Shown: positions 46,364 through 54,813 of the stretch, piece after piece
Layout: the number at the start of each line of letters is the position of its first letter
How positions within the stretch are numbered: position 1 is the first letter of the stretch
Origin: Candidatus Omnitrophota bacterium
Lineage (GTDB): Bacteria; Omnitrophota; Omnitrophia; Omnitrophales; Aquincolibacteriaceae
DNA: 64,000 bases
Assembly (NCBI GenBank): GCA_016196565.1
Contig: JACPXK010000042.1
Location: 1-64,000, forward strand
Reading direction: 5' to 3'
Program-made: the position numbers and the translations under genes
The notes under the pieces: model-generated
Seen by the model: only the letters and a program-made list of their open reading frames with translations
Database searches by the model: none
Told to the model about the DNA's origin: nothing

Positions 46364-47035
46364 ATGAATCTTATCAAGCAGGAAGTTTTTAATCATTTTT
46401 GTCTTTATGCGGTAACCGATATCAAAACCCCGGATGAATCCTGGATTGAAAAAATCCGTGCAGCCTACGAAGGGGGAGCCGATATGGTTCAGCTAAGATC
46501 CAAGGGGTTAATGGATCGTGAGCTTTATGCGCTGGGATTAAAAATCAGAAAAATCGCCGACCACTACCGGCGATTATTTTTTGTCAATGACCGTCCGGAT
46601 TTGGCGATTGCTGTTTCAGCGGACGGAGTTCATTTGGGGCAGAACGATCTGCCGGTCAGAACGGTGAGAGAATTATGCCGCAAGGCAGGCATTTCCATGT
46701 GGGTGGGAAAATCCACGCATAGCCTTGATCAAGCGATGGCGGCCGAGGCTGAAGGAGCTGATTATATCGGTGTCGGGCCTGTTTTTTCGACACCGACCAA
46801 AAAAAACTATACGCCGGTAGGTTTATCGTTAGTTCGTGAAGTGCTACCGAATGTGCAGCTTCCTTTTGTTTGTATCGGCGGGATTGATTTAACCAATGTG
46901 GACTCGCTTCTCGAAACCGGGGCAAAACGAATTGCCGTCGTGCGAGCCATTTTTGACGCGGAGGATATTTATGACGCAACAAGAAAATTACGTGCAAGAA
47001 TCGAAATCTTCGAAAAATCCCATGCCGGATCATAA
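46364..47035 (+). CDS. thiE: Thiamine-phosphate synthase
   Basis: Joins the pyrimidine and thiazole halves of thiamine. The 223-aa TIM barrel has LYAVTDIKT, AYEGGADMVQLRSKGLMDRE, FFVNDRPDLAIAVSADGVHL, GQNDLP, WVGKSTHSLDQA, DYIGVGPVFSTPTK and FVCIGGI near the phosphate site. No other thi genes are adjacent. Its last 65 nt overlap the following kinase gene. Confidence 0.93.
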   Translation: MNLIKQEVFNHFCLYAVTDIKTPDESWIEKIRAAYEGGADMVQLRSKGLMDRELYALGLKIRKIADHYRRLFFVNDRPDLAIAVSADGVHLGQNDLPVRTVRELCRKAGISMWVGKSTHSLDQAMAAEAEGADYIGVGPVFSTPTKKNYTPVGLSLVREVLPNVQLPFVCIGGIDLTNVDSLLETGAKRIAVVRAIFDAEDIYDATRKLRARIEIFEKSHAGS

Positions 47036-47939
47036 GCCGCCGCTTGCGGTGGTTGGAACCGTCGCGATCGATGCGGTAAAAACTCCTTTTGGTTCCAAAG
47101 ACCGCGTGTTTGGGGGCTCCGCCTCCTATTTTTCCTATGCCGCCAGTTTTTTTGTTCCGGTAAGTTTGATTGCCGTGGTGGGGCGGGATTTCCCGGATGA
47201 ATATAGAAAAGTCCTGCAAGAACACCCGATTGATTTAAGCCATTTGGAAGTGCTCGAAGGCAAAACCTTTTCATGGAAGGGCGAGTATGGGACGGATTTA
47301 AACTCCGCCAAAACCTTGGAAACAAATTTGAACGTACTCCTCGAATTTAATCCTCAACTCAAATTTCAAAATTCTCCCGATTACATCTTCCTGGCCAATG
47401 TGGATCCGTCGCTTCAATTGAGCGTGCTGGACCAATTGGGCAAGGCAAAATCAAAATTTGTTGCTTGTGATACGATGAATTTTTGGATTGCGAACAAACG
47501 CAAAGAAGTGCTGGAAGTGCTCGCGCGTGTCGATTGTGTTGTCTTGAACGATGGCGAGGCGCGTCAGTTGACGGGGGAAGCAAATCTCCTTCGTGCTGGC
47601 CAGAAAATCAAAGAATTCGGTCCCGATCATGTCATCATTAAAAAAGGGGAACATGGGGTTTTGCTTTTTTACGAAAAGCATTTTTGCGTCCTTCCAGCTT
47701 ATCCGCTCGAAGAAGTGTACGACCCGACCGGGGCGGGTGATACTTTTGCCGGCGGCTTGATGGGATATTTGGCGGCCAGCGGTAATTTGAGTTTTGAAAA
47801 TATGAAAAAGGCCGTCGCCACGGGCAGTATCGTGGCTTCGTTTACGGTGGAGGATTTCGGCCTTGAGGCTTTACGGCGTATTCAACGTTCGGATATTGAT
47901 CAACGCCTTGCCTTATTTCAACAAATGAGCACCTTTTAA
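46971..47939 (+). CDS. PfkB/ribokinase-family carbohydrate kinase
   Basis: A 322-aa sugar or nucleoside kinase. ATG 46971 has GGAGG 6 bp ahead, although it lies within thiE; ATG 47022 is a shorter alternative. FGGSASYFSYAASFFVPVSL is the family's N-terminal signature, LNDGEARQLTGE the central block, KKGEHGVLLFYE follows, and DPTGAGDTFAGGLMGYLAA contains the catalytic Asp and anion hole. The lid residues resemble the adenosine-kinase-like subgroup. The substrate is not determined. In this setting a heptose kinase (RfaE1 role) is possible. Confidence 0.85.
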   Translation: MTQQENYVQESKSSKNPMPDHKPPLAVVGTVAIDAVKTPFGSKDRVFGGSASYFSYAASFFVPVSLIAVVGRDFPDEYRKVLQEHPIDLSHLEVLEGKTFSWKGEYGTDLNSAKTLETNLNVLLEFNPQLKFQNSPDYIFLANVDPSLQLSVLDQLGKAKSKFVACDTMNFWIANKRKEVLEVLARVDCVVLNDGEARQLTGEANLLRAGQKIKEFGPDHVIIKKGEHGVLLFYEKHFCVLPAYPLEEVYDPTGAGDTFAGGLMGYLAASGNLSFENMKKAVATGSIVASFTVEDFGLEALRRIQRSDIDQRLALFQQMSTF

Positions 47940-47948
47940 TCGTTACCG

Positions 47949-48019
47949 GCGGGATTAGCATAGTGGTAATGCACGAGCTTCCCAAGCTTGTGAGACGGGT
48001 TCGATTCCCGTATCCCGCT
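47949..48019 (+). tRNA. tRNA-Gly (CCC)
   Basis: Acceptor GCGGGAT/ATCCCGC, D-arm AGCATAGTGGTAAT, anticodon stem CGAGC/GCTTG around loop TTCCCAA (anticodon CCC), T-arm ACGGGTTCGATTCCCGT and discriminator T. CCA is not encoded, unlike the other two tRNAs here. Confidence 0.95.
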
Positions 48020-48082
48020 CGTTCCAATACACGAGCCAAGCAGGCGAGTGATTGGAACGCACTTATCCCGACCGGATAAGTG
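48020..48082 (+). other. Two perfect hairpins abutting tRNA-Gly
   Basis: CGTTCCAAT (48020-48028) pairs with ATTGGAACG (48051-48059). Immediately after it CACTTATCC (48060-48068) pairs with GGATAAGTG (48074-48082). Both stems are perfect 9-mers and there is no gap between the tRNA and them. No T-run follows. They could be processing signals, a terminator pair, or part of an integration site. Confidence 0.6.
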
Positions 48083-48126
48083 CCAGTGAAATTTTTAGAT
48101 CTATTTCTTTGGGAGGTAATATTAAG

Positions 48127-48354
48127 ATGACGATGATGAATCATAAAATATTGTACGTGTTGATACTTTTTATTGCTGTTGCTATTCCTCCTGTGGTCAA
48201 CGCTGAGCCGGCAAAACCCGGTTTCTGTCTGGTGATGCCGCATCGAACCGCAAAAGAGAACCGCTTTGTGGATTATCGAGGGAAGCGTTACTATTTTTGC
48301 TGCAAGTCCTGCGTTAAAAAATTCAAAAAAAATCCTGAAAAATACCTGCCGTGA
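48127..48354 (+). CDS. Exported YHS-like metal-binding small protein
   Basis: A 75-aa protein from ATG 48127, with GGGAGG 10 bp ahead. Residues 5-26 are a signal peptide (KILYVLILFIAVAIPPVVNA, cleavage near NA-EP). The mature part ends YYFCCKSCVKKFKKNPEKYL, the second half of a YHS-type cysteine motif that binds soft metals; the first cysteine lies in FCLVMP. It overlaps the next gene by 4 nt. Likely a periplasmic metal-binding protein; its partner is unknown. Confidence 0.7.
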   Translation: MTMMNHKILYVLILFIAVAIPPVVNAEPAKPGFCLVMPHRTAKENRFVDYRGKRYYFCCKSCVKKFKKNPEKYLP

Positions 48355-49136
48355 ATCACCCCATCGTTTTTTTGACGGATTTTGGCTTAAAAGATCATTA
48401 TGTGGGAACTCTCAAAGGCGTTATTAGCACCATCCATCCTAATGTGAAGATCATCGATTTATGTCATGAAATCGGCCCGCAAAATATCGTTCACGCGGCG
48501 GTTCTTCTCAAAATGGCTTACTCGTTTTTTCCTTCAGGAACGATTTTTCTGTGTGTGGTTGATCCGGGAGTCGGGACATCCCGCGAGATTTTATGCGTCC
48601 GCAGCAAAAATTATTTCTTTCTTGCCCCGGATAATGGGTTGTTAGGGCTGGTTTTGGAAAACGAACGAGTTTTACAAATCCGGCGCGTCGAAAACAAAAA
48701 ATACTTTTTAAAAAAAGTATCTTCAACCTTTCATGGACGGGATATTTTTTCTCCGGTCGCCGCTCATCTGTCGCTTAATCCCTCCGTGTTTTCGGATCTT
48801 GGTAAAACCAAAGAACGCATCCAGCCATTAGACGTTCCCCGGACCCAAAAATTGCCTGCTGTGATTACTGGAGAAATTATTTTTTTCGATCATTTCGGCA
48901 ATGCGATTACGAATATTCAACGAAGCGGACGGGATAAGGATTTCCGCCGTGCTAGGGTTTATGCCGGAAATAAAAACTTGGGGCCCCTTCAACAGAATTA
49001 CGCAGCCTCACCTCAAAAACTTGTAGGATTATTTGGAGGTTCGGATTTCCTGGAAATTGCTTTTCCCAGCGGTTCCGCTCGCCAGAAAGGGAAATTGCAA
49101 ATAGGAGATAAGATTGCTCTCCGCTGGAAAAAATAA
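48351..49136 (+). CDS. SAM hydrolase / hydroxide adenosyltransferase (DUF62)
   Basis: A 261-aa protein of the fluorinase/chlorinase superfamily; most bacterial members hydrolyse S-adenosylmethionine to adenosine and methionine. It has VFLTDFGLKDHYVGTLKGVI, VVDPGVGTSREILCV, APDNGLLGLVL, the FHGRDIFSPVAAHL block and IIFFDHFGNAITNI. The start is GTG 48351, overlapping the YHS gene. No halogenase-specific loop could be confirmed. Confidence 0.9.
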   Translation: MNHPIVFLTDFGLKDHYVGTLKGVISTIHPNVKIIDLCHEIGPQNIVHAAVLLKMAYSFFPSGTIFLCVVDPGVGTSREILCVRSKNYFFLAPDNGLLGLVLENERVLQIRRVENKKYFLKKVSSTFHGRDIFSPVAAHLSLNPSVFSDLGKTKERIQPLDVPRTQKLPAVITGEIIFFDHFGNAITNIQRSGRDKDFRRARVYAGNKNLGPLQQNYAASPQKLVGLFGGSDFLEIAFPSGSARQKGKLQIGDKIALRWKK

Positions 49137-49137
49137 G

Positions 49138-49704
49138 ATGAAGCAAAAAAATAAAAATAAAAAAAAACGAAAAGCTAAATTTTTGGTCCAGAGCCGGCAA
49201 GTTGTTTTTTCGAAAGGGCTGGCCCATCTTGTCGATTGCCGGATTCTTATGCGCAATGGTATGGTTTTGTCACGCCAGATTTTGGAACATCCCGGTTCGG
49301 TCGTGATTATTCCTCGTGTGGCCAAAGACCGTTATCTTCTGGTTCGCCAATTCCGGTTTGCGTCGCGCGATTGGCTATGGGAATTTCCAGCAGGCGGCCT
49401 TGACCGGCGCCGGGAATCGTTGCGCGAGGCAGCCGTGCGGGAATTGATGGAGGAGACCGGCTTTCGTCCGCGCCGTTTGACGAAATTATTCAAATTTTAT
49501 CCGACGCCGGGAATTTCCGGAGAACAAATGCATCTTTTTTTGGCGGAAAAATTAATTCCCGGTCATGCCGAATGTGATGAGGATGAAGAGATTGAAGTGC
49601 GTGAATTTTCCAGCCGTCAAATCGAAACCATGATCCGTCGGGGAAAGATCGTGGACGCTAAAACAATTGCCGGTTTTTTGTATTTGGAGCGATTTTTGGT
49701 ATAA
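49138..49704 (+). CDS. Nudix hydrolase, ADP-ribose pyrophosphatase-like
   Basis: A 188-aa protein. The Nudix box runs GGLDRRRESLREAAVRELMEE then TGF, matching Gx5Ex7REUxEExGU. LLVRQFRFASRDWLWEFPAG upstream is typical of NudF/ADP-ribose pyrophosphatases. The N-terminus is very lysine-rich (MKQKNKNKKKRKAK). Its end overlaps a promoter for the tRNA-Thr gene: the -10 box covers the stop codon. Confidence 0.9.
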   Translation: MKQKNKNKKKRKAKFLVQSRQVVFSKGLAHLVDCRILMRNGMVLSRQILEHPGSVVIIPRVAKDRYLLVRQFRFASRDWLWEFPAGGLDRRRESLREAAVRELMEETGFRPRRLTKLFKFYPTPGISGEQMHLFLAEKLIPGHAECDEDEEIEVREFSSRQIETMIRRGKIVDAKTIAGFLYLERFLV

Positions 49705-49705
49705 T
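49678..49705 (+). promoter_or_regulatory. Promoter for tRNA-Thr
   Basis: TTGTAT (49678-49683), 16-bp spacer, perfect TATAAT (49700-49705), with the tRNA 13 bp downstream. It lies in the last codons of the Nudix gene. Confidence 0.6.
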
Positions 49706-49718
49706 TTTGTCCCTTCAG

Positions 49719-49794
<76 letters not shown>

Positions 49795-49795
49795 T

Positions 49796-51244
49796 TTATC
49801 TTTTTCGCCGCAGATGAGAAGGAAGGATTTTAAGGAGATTCCGGTATTTGGCCACGGTTCGCCGCGCAATCACAAGTCCTTCGCTCCTTAGGATCTCCAC
49901 AATTTTTTCATCGCTGTAAGGATGCTCCGCAGATTCGCCGGTAATCAACGAGCGAATTTTTTCCATAATACTTTTCTGAGACTCCGACTCGCCCGATGTG
50001 GTTTCTAATTTTGTGGAAAAGAAACTTTTATAAGGAATTGTGCCTTGCGGGGTGGTGATGTATTTTCCATGAATGGCACGGCTGACCGTGGATTCATGAA
50101 TACCGATGATTTCCGCGATATCCTTTAATCGTAAGGGCTTGAGGTAGGAGAAACCTTTTTCGAAAAAGTCCGGCTGGGCTTTGACAATAGCTTCCGTAAT
50201 GGCCCGCAAAGTAGATTGGCGCTGTCCGATTGCTTTAATAAAGTTGACGGCATTTTGAAATTTTTCGCGAAGGAAATTGCGCGTTTTTTCATCCAATCCT
50301 TTCTGACGAAGCATTTTCCGGTAATAGGCATTAATGCGAAGTTCGGGAATCGATTCATCATGGATCTCAATCTTGTAACGCGGAGATTCTTCATCTTCAT
50401 TAAAGGATATGGCGCCATCTGGGCGAACGGCGATCGGCTCTTCCAGGTAAAAAGTACGTCCCGGTTTTGGGTCCAAATGAGTAATTAATTGTGTGGCTTT
50501 TTTGACCGTTTCCTGGTCGACGGAAAGAATTTTAGCGAGCTCTTGCCAGTTTCTTTTTTCAAAAAGGGGCAGATGATTTGAAACAATGCGCATCGCAATT
50601 TCTGCTTCCGGCCCTTTGCGCTTTAATTGTAACAATAAAGCTTCTTGGAGATTTCGGGCGCCAATCCCCGGGGGATCCAATTCTTGGATTTGTTCGAGAA
50701 CCTTTAAGACTTCCTCCGGGCTTGATGCCGTTGCTGCGGAAATTTCATCGAGGGTTGCGCGCAAATAACCTTCCTCATCGATATTTCCGGTGATTTCATC
50801 GGCAATTTTTTTTTGTTTTTCCGACAATTCCAAAAAGCCGATTTGCCATTCGAGAAAATCTCCCAATCCTTCGGGCTTCGTGATCAGGCTTTCTTGAAAA
50901 TTCTTATGCTTTTTTAAATCCTCGACATTAGCGCCGGAGGCATCGGGATATTGATAACTTTCCTGAAAATCGTCACTCAAGAGTTCAATGTGATTGAAGG
51001 ATTCATCGCATTTGACTTCTTCGGGATTTTTGCCGTCCGGAAGCGGCTGATTTTCCGTCGCCTCCAGATTTTCCTCAGCGGCAGTAGCGCTCGCGGTTTC
51101 TTCCAGCATGGGATTTTCGGCTAATTCTGCTTCAATGGCTTGGTGAAGTTCCAGCAGGGGAAGCTGCAGCAGCTTAAGGTACTGGCGGATTTGAGGGGAA
51201 AGCGCCAGTTTTTGGGTTTGTTCCTGACGAAGCCGCTGGTCCAT
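49796..51244 (-). CDS. rpoN: RNA polymerase sigma-54 factor
   Basis: Sigma-54 recognises -24/-12 promoters and needs AAA+ activators. From ATG 51244 (TTG 51268 is an upstream alternative) it is 482 aa. Region I has KLALSPQIRQYLKLLQLPLL and ELAENPMLEE. The acidic region II follows, then the core-binding domain (LGDFLEWQIGFLELSEKQKK). The DNA-binding HTH is PLRLKDIAEIIGIHESTVSR, and the RpoN box ARRTVAKYRNLL is near the end. It is the only long gene on the minus strand and is convergent with tRNA-Thr. No activator gene is in the window. Confidence 0.95.
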   Translation of the reverse strand: MDQRLRQEQTQKLALSPQIRQYLKLLQLPLLELHQAIEAELAENPMLEETASATAAEENLEATENQPLPDGKNPEEVKCDESFNHIELLSDDFQESYQYPDASGANVEDLKKHKNFQESLITKPEGLGDFLEWQIGFLELSEKQKKIADEITGNIDEEGYLRATLDEISAATASSPEEVLKVLEQIQELDPPGIGARNLQEALLLQLKRKGPEAEIAMRIVSNHLPLFEKRNWQELAKILSVDQETVKKATQLITHLDPKPGRTFYLEEPIAVRPDGAISFNEDEESPRYKIEIHDESIPELRINAYYRKMLRQKGLDEKTRNFLREKFQNAVNFIKAIGQRQSTLRAITEAIVKAQPDFFEKGFSYLKPLRLKDIAEIIGIHESTVSRAIHGKYITTPQGTIPYKSFFSTKLETTSGESESQKSIMEKIRSLITGESAEHPYSDEKIVEILRSEGLVIARRTVAKYRNLLKILPSHLRRKR

Positions 51245-51280
51245 GCAAAAACAATACCACGATGGCAATTTGTTGTAAAG

Positions 51281-51295
51281 TCAGGATAATCCTGA
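51281..51295. promoter_or_regulatory. Palindromic operator-like site between rpoN and accD
   Basis: TCAGGAT-A-ATCCTGA is a perfect 7-bp dyad in the divergent rpoN/accD gap, 14 bp upstream of the accD -35 box. It may bind a regulator of either gene; the protein is unknown. Confidence 0.55.
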
Positions 51296-51308
51296 ACTTA
51301 TAAAGAGA

Positions 51309-51336
51309 TTGACACAAAAAAATTAATTCCTATAAT
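51309..51336 (+). promoter_or_regulatory. Consensus sigma-70 promoter for accD
   Basis: TTGACA (51309-51314), a 16-bp spacer and TATAAT (51331-51336): both hexamers are perfect. A 5' leader of about 70 nt precedes accD. Confidence 0.85.
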
Positions 51337-51411
51337 CAAACAAATTATGATCGAAAGGCGCTTTCCAACGACCCGTAGCTTTCTGTATCCCAAGTCCCGG
51401 CAAGGTGTTCG

Positions 51412-52245
51412 ATGAATGCTCCGGCGGAACCGATTACGAGCGGATTAAAGAAAAAAAGTGTTCCCGCCGGCCTTTGGACCAAGTGCCCCAGCTGCCAGCA
51501 TGTAATTTTTAATAAATCCTTACGCGAAAATTTTTCGGTATGTCAGAAATGCAGTTATCATTTTATCGTCGGAGCCCAAGAGCGCGTTCAGCAACTTCTT
51601 GATGATAAAAGCTTTAAAGAAATCAATGCGGATCTTTCGAGCCTGGATCCTCTTCGATTCGAAGGCGTAAAATCTTATCTCGAAAAATTAAAACAAGATC
51701 AAAAAAAAACAGGGCTTAAAGAAGCTTGTCTTACGGGAGAAGGAATACTCTCGGGACGGTCAATCGCATTTGGAGTTACCGATTCACGGTTCATTATGGG
51801 CTCCATGGGATCTGTGGTGGGTGAGAAGATCACCCGTCTCGTCGAATACGCTCTGGAAAAACGCTTACCGCTTGTGATTGTTTCCGGCTCCGGTGGCGGG
51901 GCACGAATGTACGAAGGGGCACTTAGTTTGATGCAAATGGCAAAAACCTCGGCAGCGCTCATGCGTTATCAAAAAAGTAAATATCCCTTTATTTCCATTC
52001 TCACCAATCCGACCATGGGAGGCGTGATGGCAAGCTTTTCCTCACTCGGGGATGTTATTATTGCCGAACCAAGGGCTCTCATCGGTTTTGCCGGGCCTCG
52101 CGTGATTGAACAAACTATACGCCAAAAATTGCCCCCCAATTTTCAAACCTCCGAGTTTCTTCTTGAGCACGGAATGATTGATAAGGTCATCGATCGCCGT
52201 GAATTAAAAAAAACAATCAGCCTTCTTCTTGATTATTTTGATTAA
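51412..52245 (+). CDS. accD: Acetyl-CoA carboxylase carboxyltransferase beta subunit
   Basis: Transfers the carboxyl from biotin to acetyl-CoA together with AccA. The 277-aa protein has an N-terminal zinc ribbon (CPSCQHVIF, CQKCSYHF) and the carboxyltransferase core: AFGVTDSRFIMGSMGSVVGE, VIVSGSGGGARMYEGALSLM, LTNPTMGGVMASFSSLGDVI and IGFAGPRVIEQTIRQKLP. It has its own promoter, apart from accBC. The ATPase gene follows after 18 bp. Confidence 0.97.
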   Translation: MNAPAEPITSGLKKKSVPAGLWTKCPSCQHVIFNKSLRENFSVCQKCSYHFIVGAQERVQQLLDDKSFKEINADLSSLDPLRFEGVKSYLEKLKQDQKKTGLKEACLTGEGILSGRSIAFGVTDSRFIMGSMGSVVGEKITRLVEYALEKRLPLVIVSGSGGGARMYEGALSLMQMAKTSAALMRYQKSKYPFISILTNPTMGGVMASFSSLGDVIIAEPRALIGFAGPRVIEQTIRQKLPPNFQTSEFLLEHGMIDKVIDRRELKKTISLLLDYFD

Positions 52246-52263
52246 AAAGGAATGTGAAATGTT

Positions 52264-53367
52264 ATGGCAACAGTAACTTTAAAAGGTGTTTCCAAAGTTT
52301 ATCAGGGCGGAATCGAAGCGGTTAAAAGTGTCAGTCTGGAAGTCCAGGACAAAGAATTTGTGGTGCTGGTAGGCCCCTCCGGCTGCGGAAAATCAACGAC
52401 GCTTCGTATGGTGGCGGGTTTGGAAGAAGCCAGCAACGGCGAAATCATGATTGATAATCAAATCGTCAATGATATGCCGGCCAAGAACCGCGATATCGCT
52501 ATGGTATTTCAAAATTACGCGCTTTATCCCCACATGACGGTTTATGAAAACCTTGCTTTTGGGCTTAAATTACGCCGTTATCCTACGAAAGAAATCGAGC
52601 GCCGCGTGCAAGAGGCCGCGGAAATTCTGGGACTCGGCGAAATGCTTAAACGTAAGCCCAAGGAATTATCGGGAGGAGAAAGACAGCGCGTGGCTGTCGG
52701 GCGCGCGATCGTCCGTAAACCCAAGGTGTTTCTCTTTGACGAGCCTTTGAGTAATCTTGATGCCAAGCTGCGTGTCCAAATGCGCATGGAGCTTCAGAAA
52801 CTTCACAATCGCTTACAGTGCACGATGATGTATGTGACCCACGATCAAGTGGAGGCATTAACGCTCGGAGATCGCATCGTGGTGATGAAGGATGGAAGAA
52901 TTCAACAGGTCGCGGATCCGGTTTCGCTTTATGAAAATCCCACCAATCAATTTGTGGCGGGATTCATCGGATCGCCTCCCATGAATTTTCTTAAGGGGAA
53001 AATTATCGCCCAGAATGGGGACTATTTGTTTCATGACCGCGGCATTAAACTGCGTATCCTTCCTCAAAATTACGCCAAAATCTCTCCTTACCGCGATAAG
53101 GACGTTGTTTTTGGGATTCGTCCCGAGGACGTTTACGACAAAATTTTTGCCCAGGATGCCCGGCCGGAATTTACCGTTACCGCCACGGTGGAAGTGGTGG
53201 AGCCGATGGGGTCCGAAATCTACCTTTATTTGAATGCGGGAAATAACAGTTTTGTGTCCCGTGTTTCCAATCAGGATACCGCTACCGTGAATCAGGACCT
53301 GCAGGTGGTTTTTGATATGAGCAAAGCCCACTTCTTTGATTCCCAGACTCAGCTCGCTATTTTTTAA
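52264..53367 (+). CDS. ugpC: ABC transporter ATP-binding protein (MsmX/UgpC type)
   Basis: A 367-aa ATPase of the carbohydrate-uptake CUT1 family. Walker A is GPSGCGKSTTLRMVAG, Q-loop MVFQNYALYPHMTVYENLAF, signature LSGGERQRVAVGRAI and Walker B VFLFDEPLSNLDAKLR; the H-loop is MYVTHDQVEALTLGDR. The C-terminal TOBE/MOP part (about 235-367) is as in MsmX and UgpC. No permease or binding-protein genes are next to it. Such ATPases often serve several sugar importers encoded elsewhere. The symbol is by resemblance. Confidence 0.9.
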   Translation: MATVTLKGVSKVYQGGIEAVKSVSLEVQDKEFVVLVGPSGCGKSTTLRMVAGLEEASNGEIMIDNQIVNDMPAKNRDIAMVFQNYALYPHMTVYENLAFGLKLRRYPTKEIERRVQEAAEILGLGEMLKRKPKELSGGERQRVAVGRAIVRKPKVFLFDEPLSNLDAKLRVQMRMELQKLHNRLQCTMMYVTHDQVEALTLGDRIVVMKDGRIQQVADPVSLYENPTNQFVAGFIGSPPMNFLKGKIIAQNGDYLFHDRGIKLRILPQNYAKISPYRDKDVVFGIRPEDVYDKIFAQDARPEFTVTATVEVVEPMGSEIYLYLNAGNNSFVSRVSNQDTATVNQDLQVVFDMSKAHFFDSQTQLAIF

Positions 53368-53373
53368 ATCCTT

Positions 53374-54813
53374 ATGGGTTCGATAACCCAGAAGCAAATT
53401 AGCGTTGTTGCGGTCGCGATCATCACTTTTGTCTTAACCTATCAAATTATCTACGCCTTATCTCTCCTGAGAAATACCGTATGGCCCGAAGTTTATTTGA
53501 GCCGCATTGCGATTTGTCTAGCCGGTTATTTTTTTTCGATCATCGGTGCCTGGATGGCTTTCCGGCTTCCTGGAGGTATCACCTTATCGATTTTTTCTGC
53601 CCTGATGGTGTTTTTCGTCGGTTGGATCGCACGTTCTTCCGTATTTATTTGGTATTTGGCGGAATACGCCGCCCTTTGTTTTTTGCTTTTCCGTACGGAT
53701 CAATTTTTCCAAAATCAATTGGCCGTCACGGAGGTCGACCGGGAAAAAGATCAAAACGAAAAAAACGATCTCGACGTTTCCTATAAAATCAAGGGCGAAG
53801 GCATCAGTATTTTTTTTGAAAAATATTCGACCTATTACAATCTCCGGAAACTTGCCGAAGATCTCTCCACCACGCTTTCGGTCAGTCAGCTGGCTCAAAT
53901 CGTGGTGAGCCGCACCACCGATTTTATCCATAAGGGAGATCTTGCGGCGCTTGCCTTAGCAGGGCCTGATGTAAAAAGTTTATCGATCATTTCAACCAAG
54001 CAAATCCGGAAAAGCAAGCATGCCTACGGCCCCGAAGGTGATTTTTTTGATTTTTGGGCTATCAAAAATCGAAAGCGCCTTATCGTTCTCGATGCGCATG
54101 AAGATTTTCGTTTCGATGTCAGTCAGGCGGTGCGCCGGCAAGATTTGCGCAGTTTGATTATCGCTCCTCTCCTTTATGAAGGCCATGTGATCGGAACTCT
54201 CAGGGTTCATTCGGCTCAAAGCCATGCTTTTACCAATGATGATTTGCGCGTCCTCGATACCATTGCGGTGCTTGCTTCGTCTGCTATATCGAATGCGCTG
54301 CTCTATGAGCAAACAAAGGAACTTTCAATTCGTGATTCGCTGACAGGGCTTTATGTGCGCCGCTATTTTTACGAGCGTTTGAAAGAAGAACATCGCCGGT
54401 ATCTTTTAAATCACCGTCCGATTTCTCTCCTGATGTGTGATTTGGATCATTTTAAAGACTGCAATGATAAGTACGGGCACGGGGTCGGGGATTTGCTGCT
54501 GGTTCATTTTGTCGAAGCTATCAAAAAGATCGCAGACCCAGCGATGGTCGCCGCGCGGTATGGAGGAGAAGAGTTTGCCATTCTCCTGCCGGAAACCAAT
54601 ATGGCAGAGGCCATTCATATTGCGGAAGAGTTGCGAAAAAATCTTCAAGAATCTCCCATTTATGTTCGCCGTGAAAAAATAGTTGTGACCGTTTCGATCG
54701 GGGTTGCGAATATTCCCAAAGACACATTGGATTATGAAGACCTGGTTCAAAAAGCCGATCAGGCCCTTTATGAAGCAAAACGCCAAGGAAGAAACCGCGT
54801 ATGCTCAAATTAA
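53374..54813 (+). CDS. Membrane GAF-GGDEF diguanylate cyclase, inhibitory site lost
   Basis: A 479-aa membrane enzyme making c-di-GMP. Four hydrophobic spans occupy about 8-110, a GAF domain about 165-310 (LAQIVVSRTTDFIHKGDLAA; LIIAPLLYEGHVIGTLRVHS), and the GGDEF domain about 320-479. DSLTGLYVRRYFYERL opens the catalytic domain and the active motif is ARYGGEEFAILLPE. At the RxxD allosteric inhibitory site the sequence is DPAM, so product inhibition there is unlikely. The next gene, a second cyclase, overlaps it by 13 nt. Confidence 0.9.
   Translation: MGSITQKQISVVAVAIITFVLTYQIIYALSLLRNTVWPEVYLSRIAICLAGYFFSIIGAWMAFRLPGGITLSIFSALMVFFVGWIARSSVFIWYLAEYAALCFLLFRTDQFFQNQLAVTEVDREKDQNEKNDLDVSYKIKGEGISIFFEKYSTYYNLRKLAEDLSTTLSVSQLAQIVVSRTTDFIHKGDLAALALAGPDVKSLSIISTKQIRKSKHAYGPEGDFFDFWAIKNRKRLIVLDAHEDFRFDVSQAVRRQDLRSLIIAPLLYEGHVIGTLRVHSAQSHAFTNDDLRVLDTIAVLASSAISNALLYEQTKELSIRDSLTGLYVRRYFYERLKEEHRRYLLNHRPISLLMCDLDHFKDCNDKYGHGVGDLLLVHFVEAIKKIADPAMVAARYGGEEFAILLPETNMAEAIHIAEELRKNLQESPIYVRREKIVVTVSIGVANIPKDTLDYEDLVQKADQALYEAKRQGRNRVCSN

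Noticed and set aside
46656..47225. 189-codon minus-strand frame across thiE and the kinase
   Set aside because: Covers two genes with clear catalytic motifs on the plus strand; treated as a shadow.
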